Under the pieces are notes generated by a model, which searched no databases, had not been told where the DNA came from, and saw nothing but the letters and a program-made list of their open reading frames with translations. Source: Pseudomonas parasichuanensis (lineage in GTDB: Bacteria > Pseudomonadota > Gammaproteobacteria > Pseudomonadales > Pseudomonadaceae). Taken from it: a DNA stretch of 64,000 nt. Below are positions 26,557-37,008 of this stretch, in pieces. The position numbers were made by a program, and so were the translations under genes. Position 1 is the first letter of the stretch. The number at the start of each line of letters is the position of its first letter. The stretch lies in the NCBI RefSeq assembly GCF_021601385.1, contig NZ_BQHO01000022.1, forward strand, positions 41,727 through 105,726, in the 5' to 3' direction.

Positions 26557-27477
26557 CAGGCGAGCTTCCAAAGCGCGGCTGATGAGCGTGTAGCGACACT
26601 TAACCGCCACTCCCCGGCCGGTGAAGTCAACCGTGAGAGCTGGCTGGTACGCCTGGACAGTGACCTGCAATTGCCAAGGCGCCAGCTGTGGAGCCGCCTG
26701 GCCAGCGAGGCCGGGAGCGAAGATTTCTTCCAGCTGCTGGCCGACTTGCACGATACCGAGGACTATCGACTACAGCGTGACGAGATGAGTCGCAGGGTGT
26801 GGGAGGTGATCGAAGCGTGTGCACAGAACAGCGAACTGCGCGAACGCCTGTTCGACATGGCCATGCAGCCAACGTCCTGCGCCGACAGCATCGCGCTTAC
26901 CTTCAGCCTGCTGGAAGTACAAAGCTGGGTGTACCTGCGGACGGCGGGGTTGAGCGGGCAGGTGGCCGAACCTGAGTTGCTGCGTCTGGGGCGCTCGCTG
27001 TTCCGTCTTGATGCCGTGGACCGTGCTGCGGGCGAGGATATCGAGCAGCGTATTCAGGCCCGGGACGATGTGGATGAGGTCGAGGTGCGCCTGGCCTATC
27101 GCGTGCGCCTGGCCGAAACCCTCGGGTTGCCGGGGCAGCCGACGACCATGCGTTATCCGGTGGTTGCGCAAGTGTCCGGAGCGCGGTTGCTGCAGGTACG
27201 TGGCCAGGTGCTCACGGCCGAGCGCACGCAATTGGCGCAGTCTGTAGCCGCGCGGTCATTCTGGCGGGACCATCTGCGGCAGACGTACAGTGTGCGTTTC
27301 GAGGCGCTCGACCAGCCGTTTTACCTTGAGTTGGAAGCGCTTGATGCGAGGCTCACCAGCCTGCCTGAAGGCGATTACCTGGCTGAGGTGGAGCGTATTG
27401 CACTGAGGCGTGATACCGCGCAGGCCAACCTGTTCGAGACGCTGACCCAGGAGGCCCTGGCGCGGTATCCGCTGTAG
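26557..27477 (+). pseudogene. NEL-type E3 ubiquitin ligase domain, C-terminal fragment
   Basis: About 306 codons are open, ending in LTQEALARYPL. The fragment carries the NEL catalytic motif C-x-D in PTSCADSIALTFSLLE, the signature of IpaH/SspH-type bacterial E3 ligases. It is preceded by NEL helices (RVWEVIEACAQNSELRERLF) and followed by the conserved tail (SFWRDHLRQTYSVRFEAL). In pseudomonads this domain ends very large proteins with leucine-rich repeats. All N-terminal domains are missing here, because the sequence begins at the breakpoint near 26552 against the LysR fragment. No ribosome site or proper start is visible, although a TTG at 26671 could start a shorter product. Confidence 0.75.
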
Positions 27478-27492
27478 CGTGTGGCCTGGGTT

Positions 27493-27957
27493 TCAGAACC
27501 CGAAGTCACTCAGCCCCGGATGATCGTCCGGGCGCCGCCCCAGCGGCCAGCGGAACTTGCGCTCGGCTTCGGTGATGGGTTGTTCGTTGATGCTGGCGTG
27601 GCGGTTGCACATCAGGCCGTCCTCGGCGAACTCCCAGTTCTCGTTGCCGTAGGCGCGGTACCACTGGCCGCTGTCGTCGCGGTACTCGTAGGCGTAGCGC
27701 ACGGCGATGCGGTTGCCGGTGAAGGCCCACAGCTCCTTGATCAGGCGGTATTCGAGTTCGCGGTTCCACTTGCGGGTGAGGAAGGCCTGGGCCTCTTCAC
27801 GGTTGTGGCAAAACTCGGCGCGATTGCGCCAGTGCGTATCGAGGGTGTAGGCGAGGGCGACCTTGGCCGGGTCACGGCTGTTCCAGCCGTCCTCGGCCAG
27901 GCGGACTTTCTCGATGGCGCTTTCGCGGGTGAAGGGCGGAAGTGGAGGGCGGGACAT
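27493..27957 (-). CDS. DUF1348 / NTF2-like family protein
   Basis: A 154-residue protein of the DUF1348 branch of the NTF2-like (SnoaL) superfamily. Typical segments are [28 protein letters not shown] (residues 22-49), [19 protein letters not shown] and [23 protein letters not shown]. The fold is a cone-shaped pocket. A catalytic role is possible but unassigned. It is convergent with the truncated NEL gene and marks the return to normal chromosome. Confidence 0.85.
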   Translation of the reverse strand: MSRPPLPPFTRESAIEKVRLAEDGWNSRDPAKVALAYTLDTHWRNRAEFCHNREEAQAFLTRKWNRELEYRLIKELWAFTGNRIAVRYAYEYRDDSGQWYRAYGNENWEFAEDGLMCNRHASINEQPITEAERKFRWPLGRRPDDHPGLSDFGF

Positions 27958-28126
27958 GGGGCGGTTCCTCAGCTTGAAGTGGTCAGCGGAATGCTGTGCA
28001 CGGGTTGAAGGCTAGCCCTGTCGGCTCTGCGGGGAAATCCGTGCCCTGCTCACTTCACAATTGCAGGCGGCGGAACAATTGCATTCTGACCCGGTGCAGC
28101 TAGGGTCACTGGGTCATCTGCACGGT

Positions 28127-28612
28127 ATGCAACGCATGATCAGCAAACCCAAAGCGGCCATGGCGCTGCTTATTCTCTTCAGTCACGCTGCCGGTGCCGC
28201 CGATGGCGAGCGCCAGGGGGACTACTGGTATATCCAGACCAGCGCCTACACCCGGCACTGGAGCCACGATCCCGAGCACAACAACCACCAGGAGCTGGTG
28301 GGGCTGGAGCGCGTCTACACCGATGGGCTGCTGTGGGGCGCGGCGACGTTCAAGAACTCGTTCTACCAGCGCTCCTACTACGCCTACCTGGGCAAGGTCT
28401 GGGAGCACGAGCGCTACCCGGTCTACATCAAGCTCAGCGGTGGTCTGCTGGAGGGCTACAAGGGCGACTACCAGGACAAGATCCCGCTCAATCACCTTGG
28501 CGTGGCACCGGTGCTCATCCCGTCCTTTGGCGCCCACTGGGGGCCGGTGGGCGCAGAGTTCGTGGTGCTGGGCGCGGCGGCGGGGATGGTCAATGTGGGG
28601 CTGAGGTTCTGA
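28127..28612 (+). CDS. Small outer-membrane beta-barrel protein
   Basis: A protein of about 161 residues with a signal peptide (KPKAAMALLILFSHAAGA, cleavage before ADGERQ) and eight amphipathic strands ending in Phe (GMVNVGLRF), as in BAM-assembled outer-membrane proteins. The pattern YWYIQTSAYTRHWSHDPEHNNHQELVG recalls the PagP/acyloxyacyl-hydrolase-like barrels. Relatives are often labelled sn-glycerol-3-phosphate transporter without strong evidence. ATG codons lie at 28127 and 28136, and the choice is uncertain. Enzymatic function is unknown. Confidence 0.7.
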   Translation: MQRMISKPKAAMALLILFSHAAGAADGERQGDYWYIQTSAYTRHWSHDPEHNNHQELVGLERVYTDGLLWGAATFKNSFYQRSYYAYLGKVWEHERYPVYIKLSGGLLEGYKGDYQDKIPLNHLGVAPVLIPSFGAHWGPVGAEFVVLGAAAGMVNVGLRF

Positions 28613-28621
28613 CGCTGATGA

Positions 28622-29425
28622 TCAGTCCCAGGCAGGCGCCAGGCCATCGGGGCTGACTTCGCGGCCGTTGCGTTCCAGCGTGGCAATCAGCGCCATGTCG
28701 TCGGCATCCAGCTGCAGGCTGCGGGCAAGCAGGTTGCTGGCCAGGTTTTCGCGCTTGGTCGACGACGGGATCACCGCGTAACCCAGCTGCAGGGCCCAGG
28801 CCAGTGCCACCTGGGCGACGGTGGCCTTGTGTTTGGCAGCGATTCGGGCGAGTACCGGGTCCTTCAGCACCTTGCCGTAAGCCAGGGTCATGTAGGAGGT
28901 GGTGGTGATGCCTTGTTCGTTGAGGAATGTGGTCAGGGTGCGATTCTGCAGGTAAGGGCTGAGCTCGATCTGGTTGGTGGCGATCTCGCCCGCGCCGACC
29001 ACGGCGATGGCCTGGCGGGTCAGTTCGATGTTGAAGTTGGAGACGCCGATCTGGCGGGTCAGCCCGGCTTGTTTGGCCGTCGCCAGGGCTTGCATGTATT
29101 CGGCCAGTTCCACGCCGTTGCCCGGCGCCGGCCAGTGGATCAGCAGCAGGTCGACGTAGTCGGTACGCAGCTTGGCCAGGCTGTCGCGCAGGCTCGGCAG
29201 CAGCTTGTCGGCTGCGTAGTTGTCGACCCAGATCTTGGTGGTGATGAACAGTTCGCTGCGGGGCACGCCACTTTCGGCGATGGCCTGGCCGACTTCGGCT
29301 TCGTTCTTGTAGATCTGCGCGGTGTCGATGGCGCGGTAGCCCAGCTGCAATGCCGACTTGACCGAGTCGATGACGGCCTGGCCAGTCAGGCGGAAGGTGC
29401 CGAGGCCGAAGGATGGAATGCTCAT
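28622..29425 (-). CDS. dkgB: Aldo/keto reductase, 2,5-diketo-D-gluconate reductase B type
   Basis: A 267-residue NADPH-dependent TIM-barrel reductase of the aldo/keto reductase family, matching E. coli DkgB in length. The catalytic tetrad can be read: Asp in [15 protein letters not shown] with the Tyr, Lys in [13 protein letters not shown] and His in [24 protein letters not shown] and [13 protein letters not shown] are further family signatures, the latter binding NADP phosphate. AGGAG before ATG 29425 ([13 protein letters not shown]) fixes the start. Confidence 0.85.
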   Translation of the reverse strand: MSIPSFGLGTFRLTGQAVIDSVKSALQLGYRAIDTAQIYKNEAEVGQAIAESGVPRSELFITTKIWVDNYAADKLLPSLRDSLAKLRTDYVDLLLIHWPAPGNGVELAEYMQALATAKQAGLTRQIGVSNFNIELTRQAIAVVGAGEIATNQIELSPYLQNRTLTTFLNEQGITTTSYMTLAYGKVLKDPVLARIAAKHKATVAQVALAWALQLGYAVIPSSTKRENLASNLLARSLQLDADDMALIATLERNGREVSPDGLAPAWD

Positions 29426-29781
29426 GGGGCTGCTCCTGTGGTGGGATGCCGGGGTTGTGTGCAGCGGCATCGTTCAGATAGGCGGCAGTGTGCGGCACTC
29501 ACGGGTTTTGATTAAGGTGTCGAGCAGCCAAGGTCCTTTGACCTGAAGTCATGAGTGAGTGGTTTTTTCATGTCCAGGGGAGGGGAGACACGCGTAAAAC
29601 CGGTGTGTCCTTGCGCCTTTGAACAGGTAGTTGGTCGTAATTGTCACGTTGCGCCGGAACTTACTACACTGAGATGTCTCTATGATGGCGTCGGCAGACA
29701 GCAGGGGGGGCATTGTAAGGTGACCTCCGCCTGATTAGACTGCGCCGAATTCGTACGCAAAGCCCTACGTTAAGGACGTAT
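29426..29781. promoter_or_regulatory. Upstream region of galU
   Basis: No gene is seen in these 356 bases between divergent dkgB and galU. A possible extracytoplasmic-stress promoter is GAACTT (29657-29662), 16 nt, TCTAT (29679-29683) on the plus strand. The -35 matches the AlgU consensus exactly, while the -10 is only partial. The resulting leader would be about 90 nt. Confidence 0.35.
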
Positions 29782-30621
29782 ATGATCAAGAAATGCTTGT
29801 TCCCGGCAGCCGGTTACGGCACTCGTTTCCTGCCCGCTACCAAAGCCATGCCCAAGGAAATGCTGCCGGTGGTCAACAAGCCACTGATCCAGTATGGCGT
29901 TGAAGAAGCACTGGACGCCGGCCTGAATGAAATCTCCATCGTCACCGGCCGCGGCAAGCGCGCCCTGGAAGACCACTTCGACATCAGCTACGAGCTGGAA
30001 AACCAGATCAAGGGCACCGACAAGGAAAAATACCTGGTCGGCATCCGTCGTCTGCTGGACGAGTGCTCGTTCGCCTACACCCGCCAGACCGAGATGAAAG
30101 GCCTGGGCCACGCCATCCTCACCGGCCGCCCGCTGATCGGTGACGAGCCGTTCGCCGTGGTACTGGCTGACGACCTGTGCGTCAACCTCGACGGTGACGG
30201 CGTGCTCGCGCAAATGGTCGCGCTGTACAAGAAGTACCGCTGCTCGATCGTTGCCATCCAGGAAGTCGACCCACAGGAAACCAACAAGTACGGCGTTATC
30301 GCCGGTGAAGAGATCAAGGACGGCATCTTCCGTGTGGACTCCATGGTCGAGAAGCCGAAGCCGGAAGACGCACCGTCGAACCTGGCCATCATCGGCCGTT
30401 ACATCCTGACCCCGGATATCTTCGAGAAGATCGAACAGACCGAGCCGGGCAAGGGCGGCGAGATCCAGATCACCGACGCGCTGATGAAACAGGCCGCCGA
30501 AGGCAACGTGATCGCCTACAAGTTCAAGGGCAAGCGTTTCGACTGCGGTGGCGCCGAAGGCTACATCGAGGCGACCAACTTCTGCTTCGAAAACTTCTAC
30601 AAGACTGGCAAGGCGTACTGA
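29782..30621 (+). CDS. galU: UTP--glucose-1-phosphate uridylyltransferase
   Basis: A 279-residue nucleotidyltransferase making UDP-glucose, the precursor of LPS core sugars and several exopolysaccharides. The N-terminal nucleotide loop is [21 protein letters not shown] (residues 6-26), with [11 protein letters not shown] and the catalytic [20 protein letters not shown] following. The C-terminal [21 protein letters not shown] is diagnostic of GalU. It is followed by a strong intrinsic terminator and then gor. Confidence 0.95.
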   Translation: MIKKCLFPAAGYGTRFLPATKAMPKEMLPVVNKPLIQYGVEEALDAGLNEISIVTGRGKRALEDHFDISYELENQIKGTDKEKYLVGIRRLLDECSFAYTRQTEMKGLGHAILTGRPLIGDEPFAVVLADDLCVNLDGDGVLAQMVALYKKYRCSIVAIQEVDPQETNKYGVIAGEEIKDGIFRVDSMVEKPKPEDAPSNLAIIGRYILTPDIFEKIEQTEPGKGGEIQITDALMKQAAEGNVIAYKFKGKRFDCGGAEGYIEATNFCFENFYKTGKAY

Positions 30622-30642
30622 GTTCGCCCGGCAGGTCCAGGA

Positions 30643-30667
30643 GCCACCCTTCGGGGTGGCTTTTTTG
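30643..30667 (+). terminator. Intrinsic terminator of galU
   Basis: GCCACCC-TTCG-GGGTGGC followed by TTTTTTGTTT, a tetraloop hairpin with a T tract. Confidence 0.92.
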
Positions 30668-30719
30668 TTTGTGGCAGGCAACGGCGCTATGCTGGGCGCC
30701 TGCCAAGGAGACTGATTAC

Positions 30720-32075
30720 ATGGCCTACGATTTTGATCTGTTCGTGATTGGCGCCGGTTCCGGCGGTGTACGTGCGGCGCGTTTCGCCGCGGGCTTCGGC
30801 GCCAAGGTGGCCGTTGCCGAGAGCCGCTACCTGGGCGGTACTTGCGTCAACGTCGGCTGCGTGCCGAAAAAACTGCTGGTGTACGGTGCCCATGTCGCCG
30901 ACGAGCTGGAGCAGGCCGCCGGCTTCGGCTGGACCCTGGAAGAAGGTCACTTCGACTGGGGCACCCTGATCGCCAACAAGAACCGCGAGATCGAGCGCCT
31001 CAACGGCATCTACCGCAACCTGCTGGTCAACAGCGGCGTGACCTTGTTGACCGGCCACGCGCGCATCACCGGCGCCAACGAGGTGGAAGTGGAGGGCCAG
31101 CGCTACAGCGCCGAGCACATCCTGATCGCCACCGGCGGCTGGCCGCAGGTGCCGGACATCCCGGGCAAGGAACTGGCGATCACCTCCAACGAGGCGTTCT
31201 ACCTCAAGGACCTGCCGCGCCGGGTGCTGGTGGTCGGTGGCGGCTACATCGCCGTCGAGTTCGCCGGTATCTTCCAAGGCCTGGGGGCCGATACCACGCT
31301 GCTGTACCGTGGCGACCTGTTCCTGCGCGGCTTTGATGGCTCGGTGCGCACACACCTGAAGGAAGAGCTGGAAAAACGCGGCATGAACTTGCAATTCAAC
31401 GCCGACATCCAGCGCATCGACAAGCTTGAAGATGGCAGCCTCAAGGCCACCCTCAAGGACGGCCGCGAGCTGGTCGCCGACTGTGTGTTCTACGCCACCG
31501 GGCGCCGGCCGATGCTGGACAACCTGGGCCTGGAAAACACCGGCGTAGAACTGGACGAGCGCGGCTTCATCCGTGTCGATGAGCAGTACCAGACCACCGC
31601 GCCGTCCATCCTGGCCATTGGCGATGTGATTGGCCGCGTGCAGCTCACGCCGGTGGCGCTGGCCGAAGGCATGGCCGTGGCCCGTCGCTTGTTCAAGCCC
31701 GAGCAGTACCGCCCGGTGGATTACCAGAACATCCCCACCGCCGTGTTCAGCCAGCCGCCGATCGGTACCGTGGGCCTGACCGAAGAGCAGGCGCTGCAGG
31801 CCGGGCACAAGGTGCAGATCTTCGAGAGCCGCTTCCGGGCGATGAAGCTGACCCTCACCGATATCCAGGAAAAGACCCTGATGAAGCTGGTGGTGGACGC
31901 CGACACCGACAAGGTGCTGGGCTGCCACATGGTCGGGCCGGATGCCGGCGAGATCATCCAGGGCCTGGGCGTCGCGCTCAAGGCCGGGGCGACCAAGCTG
32001 CAGTTCGACGAGACCATCGGCGTGCACCCGACGGCTGCCGAAGAGTTCGTGACCATGCGTACCGTTACGCGCTGA
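30720..32075 (+). CDS. gor: Glutathione-disulfide reductase
   Basis: A 451-residue FAD/NADPH flavoenzyme reducing oxidised glutathione. It has the FAD loop GAGSGG (near residue 11), the redox-active disulfide [13 protein letters not shown] (residues 40-52), the NADPH loop [11 protein letters not shown] and the catalytic His of the partner subunit in [10 protein letters not shown] near the C-terminus. The start ATG 30720 follows AAGGAG. Together with the downstream ahpC-ahpF genes it makes this region an antioxidant cluster. Confidence 0.95.
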   Translation: MAYDFDLFVIGAGSGGVRAARFAAGFGAKVAVAESRYLGGTCVNVGCVPKKLLVYGAHVADELEQAAGFGWTLEEGHFDWGTLIANKNREIERLNGIYRNLLVNSGVTLLTGHARITGANEVEVEGQRYSAEHILIATGGWPQVPDIPGKELAITSNEAFYLKDLPRRVLVVGGGYIAVEFAGIFQGLGADTTLLYRGDLFLRGFDGSVRTHLKEELEKRGMNLQFNADIQRIDKLEDGSLKATLKDGRELVADCVFYATGRRPMLDNLGLENTGVELDERGFIRVDEQYQTTAPSILAIGDVIGRVQLTPVALAEGMAVARRLFKPEQYRPVDYQNIPTAVFSQPPIGTVGLTEEQALQAGHKVQIFESRFRAMKLTLTDIQEKTLMKLVVDADTDKVLGCHMVGPDAGEIIQGLGVALKAGATKLQFDETIGVHPTAAEEFVTMRTVTR

Positions 32076-32095
32076 TCCGCTGCTGGCGCCATTGC

Positions 32096-32127
32096 TGTAG
32101 GAGCGGCCTTGCCGGGGCGCTCCTACA
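32096..32127. repeat. Shortened REP hairpin
   Basis: TGTAGGAGCG and CGCTCCTACA form perfect 10-nt arms around GGCCTTGCCGGGG. It looks like a REP pair of the GGAGCGGCC class that lost its centre. It may also terminate gor transcription. Confidence 0.65.
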
Positions 32128-32192
32128 CATTGTGCGCAGGCCCCCCGCAATCCTTTGCTCAGCTCAATCCCTTCTATTAATAAACCCACCTT

Positions 32193-32229
32193 ATAGCCAA
32201 AACCAATCACAAGCATGAGCTTTGCCAAT
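32193..32229 (+). promoter_or_regulatory. Candidate OxyR site upstream of ahpC
   Basis: ATAG-N7-CAAT-N7-ATGA-N7-CAAT reproduces the four-element spacing of the OxyR consensus (ATAG-N7-CTAT twice, N7 apart). The match within elements is partial. Position 73 to 109 bases before the ahpC start is plausible, and ahpC is a typical OxyR target. Confidence 0.4.
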
Positions 32230-32301
32230 GAGCCTTCAGCCGGGCCAGTCGGTAGGATTCACTCCATCAACTGATTCCAACCCCATGAAGGAGCGTCTCT
32301 C

Positions 32302-32865
32302 ATGCCAATCATCAACAGCCAGGTCAAACCGTTCACCGCCACCGCCTACCACAAGGGCGAGTTCGTCCAGGTCAGCGAAGCCGACCTGAAAGGCAAATGG
32401 TCCGTCGTGTTCTTCTACCCGGCCGACTTCACTTTCGTCTGCCCGACCGAGCTGGGCGACCTGGCCGACAACTACGCCGAGTTCCAGAAGCTGGGCGTCG
32501 AGATCTACGGCGTGTCCACCGACACCCACTTCACCCACAAAGCCTGGCACGACACCTCGGACACCATCGGCAAGATCCAGTACCCGCTGATCGGTGACCC
32601 GACCCACATCATCTCGCGCAACTTCGACGTGCTGATCGAAGAAGCCGGCCTGGCCGATCGCGGTACCTTCGTGATCAACCCGCAAGGCCAGATCAAGATC
32701 GTCGAACTGAACGACGGTGGTGTAGGCCGTGATGCTGCCGAGCTGCTGCGTAAAGTCAAAGCTGCCCAGTACGTCGCCGCCCACCCGGGTGAAGTCTGCC
32801 CGGCCAAGTGGAAAGAAGGCGAAGCCACCCTGGCGCCGTCGCTGGACCTGGTCGGCAAGATCTAA
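32302..32865 (+). CDS. ahpC: Alkyl hydroperoxide reductase peroxiredoxin subunit
   Basis: A 187-residue typical 2-Cys peroxiredoxin. The peroxidatic Cys lies in [12 protein letters not shown] (about residue 47) and the resolving Cys in [10 protein letters not shown] (about residue 166). It reduces hydrogen peroxide, organic peroxides and peroxynitrite in the cytosol and is recycled by AhpF, encoded next. AAGGAG precedes the ATG. A hairpin with a T tract separates it from ahpF, which would make ahpC more abundant than ahpF. Confidence 0.96.
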   Translation: MPIINSQVKPFTATAYHKGEFVQVSEADLKGKWSVVFFYPADFTFVCPTELGDLADNYAEFQKLGVEIYGVSTDTHFTHKAWHDTSDTIGKIQYPLIGDPTHIISRNFDVLIEEAGLADRGTFVINPQGQIKIVELNDGGVGRDAAELLRKVKAAQYVAAHPGEVCPAKWKEGEATLAPSLDLVGKI

Positions 32866-32925
32866 GTCGATGTGCACCTCGCGGGCGGTTGACAGCCGCC
32901 AAAGCTGAAGCAGTTACCGCCCCGT

Positions 32926-32959
32926 AAAAACGCCCGGGCGACTTCGCCTGGGCGTTTTT
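32926..32959 (+). terminator. Hairpin between ahpC and ahpF
   Basis: AAAACGCCCGGGCGA pairs with TCGCCTGGGCGTTTT around a short loop and ends in a T tract. Probably a partial terminator setting the ahpC:ahpF ratio. Confidence 0.8.
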
Positions 32960-32990
32960 GTATCCGAAGTTTGAAAAAGGAATCGCCCGT

Positions 32991-34553
32991 ATGTTGGACG
33001 CCACGCTTAAATCGCAACTGAAAACCTACCTGGAGCGGGTCACCCAGCCGATCGAGATCGTCGCCTCCCTCGACGACGGCGCGAAGTCCCGCGAACTGCA
33101 CGACCTGCTGGTGGAAATCGCCGGCCTGTCGAACCTCATTACCTTCAGCGCGGACGGCAGCGACGCCCGTCGTCCTTCGTTTTCGCTGAATCGCCCAGGG
33201 GCGGACATTAGCCTGCGCTTTGCCGGCATCCCCATGGGCCACGAATTCACCTCCCTGGTGCTGGCGCTGCTGCAAGTCGGCGGCCACCCCTCCAAGGCCA
33301 GCGCCGAAGTGATCGAGCAGATCCAGGGCTTGCAGGGTGAGTTCAGCTTCGAGACCTACTTCTCGCTGTCGTGCCAGAACTGCCCGGACGTGGTCCAGGC
33401 GCTGAACCTGATGGCGGTGCTCAACCCCAACGTGCGCCACGTCGCCATCGACGGCGCGCTGTTCCAGGATGAAGTTGAAAGCCGCAAGGTCATGGCTGTC
33501 CCGAGTATCTACCTGAACGGCGAAGTGTTTGGCCAGGGCCGCATGGGCCTGGAGGAGATCCTCGGCAAGATCGACACCAGTGCCGGCGCCCGTCAGGCCG
33601 AGAAGATCAACGCCAAGGACGCCTTCGACGTGCTGGTGGTCGGTGGTGGCCCGGCCGGTGCGGCGGCGGCCATCTATGCCGCACGCAAAGGCATCCGTAC
33701 CGGGGTTGCCGCCGAGCGTTTCGGCGGCCAGGTGCTCGATACCCTGGCCATCGAGAACTTCATCTCGGTGCAGGAAACCGAAGGGCCGAAACTGGCCACG
33801 GCGTTGGAAGAACACGTCAAGCAGTACGATGTCGACATCATGAACCTGCAGCGCGGCGAAGCACTCATCCCGGCCACCGACGGCGGCCTGCACGAAGTAC
33901 GCCTGGCCGGCGGCGCCTCGCTCAAGGCCAAGACCGTGATCCTGGCCACCGGGGCCCGCTGGCGCGAAATGAACGTGCCGGGCGAGCAGGAGTACCGCGC
34001 CCGTGGCGTGGCCTACTGCCCGCACTGCGACGGCCCGCTGTTCAAGGGCAAGCGTGTGGCGGTGATCGGCGGTGGCAACTCCGGTGTGGAAGCGGCCATC
34101 GACCTCGCCGGTATCGTCGCCCAGGTGACGCTGATCGAGTTCGACAGCCAGCTGCGCGCCGACGCAGTGCTGCAGCGCAAGTTGCACAGCCTGCCGAACG
34201 TCACGGTGATCACCCGTGCGCTGACCACCGAAGTGATCGGCAATGGCGAGAAGGTGACCGGCCTGCGTTACAAGGACCGCAGCACCGATGAAGTGCATGA
34301 GCTGGCGCTGGAAGGCATCTTCGTGCAGATCGGGCTGCTGCCGAACACTGACTGGTTGAAGGGCACGGTCGAGTTGTCGCCGCGTGGCGAGATCATCGTC
34401 GATGCCAAGGGCCAGACCAGCATCCCCGGCGTGTTCGCTGCTGGTGACGTGACCACGGTGCCGTACAAGCAGATCGTCATCGCCGTGGGCGAGGGCGCCA
34501 AGGCTTCGCTGGCGGCGTTCGATCACCTGATCCGCACTTCGGCACCGGCCTGA
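32991..34553 (+). CDS. ahpF: Alkyl hydroperoxide reductase flavoprotein subunit
   Basis: A 520-residue NADH-dependent disulfide reductase that regenerates AhpC. The N-terminal tandem thioredoxin-like domain has the C-x-x-C centre SCQNCPDVV (about residues 129-132). The thioredoxin-reductase-like part has an FAD loop [17 protein letters not shown] (about 215-231), active CPHCDGP (about 342-348) and an NAD loop [15 protein letters not shown]. The start [10 protein letters not shown] at 32991 follows AAAGGAA. An upstream in-frame extension to 32958 is inside the hairpin and was rejected. Confidence 0.95.
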   Translation: MLDATLKSQLKTYLERVTQPIEIVASLDDGAKSRELHDLLVEIAGLSNLITFSADGSDARRPSFSLNRPGADISLRFAGIPMGHEFTSLVLALLQVGGHPSKASAEVIEQIQGLQGEFSFETYFSLSCQNCPDVVQALNLMAVLNPNVRHVAIDGALFQDEVESRKVMAVPSIYLNGEVFGQGRMGLEEILGKIDTSAGARQAEKINAKDAFDVLVVGGGPAGAAAAIYAARKGIRTGVAAERFGGQVLDTLAIENFISVQETEGPKLATALEEHVKQYDVDIMNLQRGEALIPATDGGLHEVRLAGGASLKAKTVILATGARWREMNVPGEQEYRARGVAYCPHCDGPLFKGKRVAVIGGGNSGVEAAIDLAGIVAQVTLIEFDSQLRADAVLQRKLHSLPNVTVITRALTTEVIGNGEKVTGLRYKDRSTDEVHELALEGIFVQIGLLPNTDWLKGTVELSPRGEIIVDAKGQTSIPGVFAAGDVTTVPYKQIVIAVGEGAKASLAAFDHLIRTSAPA

Positions 34554-34560
34554 AGATACT

Positions 34561-34664
34561 GGGGCCGCTCTGCGGCCCATTCGCGGCACAAGGCCGCTCC
34601 TACAGGTACCGCGTTGTATTTGTAGGAGCGGCCTTGTGCCGCGAATGGGCTGCAGAGCAGCCCC
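34561..34664. repeat. REP inverted pair, GGAGCGGCC class
   Basis: GGGGCCGCTCTGCGGCCCAT at 34561 and the inverse ending GGGCTGCAGAGCAGCCCC at 34664 frame two opposed TTCGCGGCACAAGGCCGCTC units. It lies between ahpF and a small gene. Confidence 0.85.
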
Positions 34665-34714
34665 AAGGCGCGACTGTCTATAGTGGAGAAGACGCCAAGA
34701 CATCGAGGCCTTCC

Positions 34715-34906
34715 ATGACCCTGATCAGCCGCGAACCCTGGTGGCTCGTGCCACCCCAGCCCGGGCAGAAAGAGCAGGACCTGCACTGGGGCTACCTGGA
34801 AATCTACGCCGACGGCCGTACCGTATTCGTCGACCAGCGCCCCAGCGAGCGCGAAATGGCCGAGCGCAAGAGCTGTCGCAACTTCCCCGAAGCACTAAAA
34901 CCCTGA
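34715..34906 (+). CDS. Small conserved hypothetical protein
   Basis: A 63-residue protein beginning MTLISREPWWLVPPQPGQKE, rich in Trp and Pro, with LHWGYLEIYADGRTVFVDQ in the centre. It has no signal or membrane segment and a single cysteine. I recognise no domain and the function is unknown. The start at 34715 is inferred because the upstream frame is REP sequence. It is convergent with yceH, the stop codons being 2 nt apart. Confidence 0.6.
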   Translation: MTLISREPWWLVPPQPGQKEQDLHWGYLEIYADGRTVFVDQRPSEREMAERKSCRNFPEALKP

Positions 34907-34908
34907 CA

Positions 34909-35556
34909 TCAGCCTTCGAGCTGGGCCAGGCGCTCCTCCAGCGCGGCGACCCGCGCTTCCAGCGCTTCGATGCGCTCCTGCGAGACACTGCCGGCACTGC
35001 TGCGTGCCCCACCTTCCTGCTGACGTGCGGCGAGTATCGCCTCGATTTCCGCCGGGTCGCCCAGGGCGTGGGTGTAGCGGTCCTCTCGCTGGCCGGCCTG
35101 GCGCGGCAGGTGCAGGGCCAGGCCACGGGAGATCAGGCGCTCCAACTGGTGCTGGACCTGGTCGACGTCTTCGAAATCATGCAGGCGGTTGCTGCGGGTC
35201 AGCAGCTCGTTCAGGGTTTGCGGGCCGCGCAGGAACATCAGGCCCATCAGCACCAGTTGTGCCGGTACCAGCTCCAGCGCCTTGTCCACGCGCTGTTCCC
35301 AGCGGTCTGCACGACTGCCCATCTGCAGGCGGGCCATGTTCTGCCCTTCGAGGGCGCGCAGGGCCTGGCCAACTTGGCCGGGGGAGAGGTTCATGACGGG
35401 TTCGCGGCTGGTTTTCTGGTTGCAGGCCAGGACCAGGGCATTGAGGGTCAGGGGGTAGGTTTCCGGGCTGCTGGCCTGCTTTTCGATCAACGAACCGAGG
35501 ACGCGGATTTCGGTGCTGTTGAAGCGGCCTTCGCCGGTGTTTTCGTGTTCAGACAT
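34909..35556 (-). CDS. yceH: YceH family protein (DUF480)
   Basis: A 215-residue protein of the UPF0502/YceH family. The N-terminal winged-helix pair ([43 protein letters not shown], residues 10-52) is diagnostic. The C-terminus is a short coiled coil ([21 protein letters not shown]). The function is not established. It is followed upstream by about 170 bases that contain only REP-like sequence before sstT. Confidence 0.9.
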   Translation of the reverse strand: MSEHENTGEGRFNSTEIRVLGSLIEKQASSPETYPLTLNALVLACNQKTSREPVMNLSPGQVGQALRALEGQNMARLQMGSRADRWEQRVDKALELVPAQLVLMGLMFLRGPQTLNELLTRSNRLHDFEDVDQVQHQLERLISRGLALHLPRQAGQREDRYTHALGDPAEIEAILAARQQEGGARSSAGSVSQERIEALEARVAALEERLAQLEG

Positions 35557-35666
35557 GGCCCTGTCTCATTGCGAGGAAAAGGCCACTAGCCTAGGTAAAG
35601 CGCTCTGCTTAAGCAATCGATGGTTGCGCTGTACCTGTGTGAGCAACTGTCTTGTGCAGCTTTTCC

Positions 35667-35723
35667 GTAGCAGCGGCCTTGCCGGGGCGCCGGCAAGGCC
35701 GGAAAGGGCCGCAGCGCGGCCCC
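35667..35723. repeat. REP-like unit
   Basis: Contains GTAGCAGCGGCCTTGCCGGG and GGGCCGCAGCGCGGCCCC, a variant of the REP unit with an extra hairpin CCTTGCCGGGGCGCCGGCAAGG. It is downstream of sstT and probably acts as its terminator. Confidence 0.65.
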
Positions 35724-35730
35724 GGCAGCA

Positions 35731-36942
35731 TCAGGCGCTGCGCTGCTCCATGGCCTGGCACGCGGCGGCCGTGAACAGCACATCAGTGGACGAATTGAGC
35801 GCCGTCTCGGCCGAATCCTGCAGCACGCCGATGATGAACCCGACCGCCACCACCTGCATGGCGATTTCGCTGGGGATACCGAACAGGCTGCAGGCCAGCG
35901 GGATCAGCAGCAGCGACCCCCCGGCCACGCCCGAGGCGCCGCAGGCACAGACCGCCGCCACCAGGCTGAGCAGCACGGCGGTGGGCAAATCGACCGGGAT
36001 GCCCAGGGTGTGCGCGGCCGCCAGGGTCAGCACGGTGATGGTGATCGCCGCGCCGGCCATGTTGATGGTCGCGCCCAGGGGGATCGACACCGAGTAGGTG
36101 TCCTCGTGCAGGCCGAGCTTTTCCGACAATGCCAGGTTGACCGGGATGTTGGCCGCGGAGCTGCGGGTGAAGAACGCGGTGATGCCGCTTTCGCGCAGGC
36201 ACAGCAGGGTCAGCGGGTAGGGGTTGCGGCGGATTTTCCAGAACACGATCAGCGGGTTCATCACCAGTGCCACGAACAGCATGCAGCCGATCAGCACGCC
36301 CAGCAGGTGCAGGTAGCCCAGCAGGGCTTCCAGGCCCGATTGCGCCAGCGTCGAGCTGACCAGGCCGAAAATGCCCAGCGGGGCGAAGCGAATGACCACG
36401 CGCACGATCAGGGTGACGCCGTTGGACAGGTCCTCGACCACGGTGCGGGTGGTGTCATTGGCGTGGCGCAGCGCAATGCCCAGGCCGATGGCCCAGGTCA
36501 GTACGCCGATGAAGTTGGCATTGAGCAGCGCATTGATCGGGTTGTCGACGGCGCTCAGCAGCAGGTTCTGCATCACTTCGGTGATGCCGCCGGGGGCGCT
36601 GAGCGTGGCTTCACTGGTGTTGAGCACCAGCTGCGAGGGGAACAGCAGGCTGGCGGCCACGGCCACCACCGCCGCGGCAAAGGTGCCCAGCAGGTACAGC
36701 CAGAGGATCGGGCGGATATGGGTTTCCTGGCCGTGGCGGTGGTTGGCGATCGAGGCCATCACCAGGATGAACACCAGCACAGGGGCTACTGCTTTCAGGG
36801 CGCTTACGAACACTTTGCCAAGGAAGCCGAGGTCGCGGGCCACGGAGGGGGCGAGCAGGGCCAGCGCGATGCCGGCCACCAGGCCGATGCAGATCTGCGT
36901 CACCAGGCCGGTGCGGTTGATGAGGCGAAGAACGGGGGTCAT
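35731..36942 (-). CDS. sstT: Serine/threonine:sodium symporter SstT
   Basis: A 403-residue inner-membrane carrier of the dicarboxylate/amino acid:cation symporter family. Hallmarks are the re-entrant loop [44 protein letters not shown] (the NMxG sodium site) and [20 protein letters not shown]. The N-terminus [22 protein letters not shown] is SstT-specific. It imports serine and threonine with sodium. REP sequences lie on both sides. Confidence 0.92.
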   Translation of the reverse strand: MTPVLRLINRTGLVTQICIGLVAGIALALLAPSVARDLGFLGKVFVSALKAVAPVLVFILVMASIANHRHGQETHIRPILWLYLLGTFAAAVVAVAASLLFPSQLVLNTSEATLSAPGGITEVMQNLLLSAVDNPINALLNANFIGVLTWAIGLGIALRHANDTTRTVVEDLSNGVTLIVRVVIRFAPLGIFGLVSSTLAQSGLEALLGYLHLLGVLIGCMLFVALVMNPLIVFWKIRRNPYPLTLLCLRESGITAFFTRSSAANIPVNLALSEKLGLHEDTYSVSIPLGATINMAGAAITITVLTLAAAHTLGIPVDLPTAVLLSLVAAVCACGASGVAGGSLLLIPLACSLFGIPSEIAMQVVAVGFIIGVLQDSAETALNSSTDVLFTAAACQAMEQRSA

Positions 36943-37008
36943 GTGCAGCGTAATCCAGTTACGTGAAAGGGCGCGACTTTACCATACCCCGCAGCCAGCA
37001 CTGCCCCT

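Noticed and set aside
26557-26599. The LysR start at GTG 26599 as the true gene start
   Set aside because: The first 15 or so residues are antisense to NEL-coding DNA and do not resemble the first LysR helix. A stop codon lies immediately upstream. The gene is treated as truncated.
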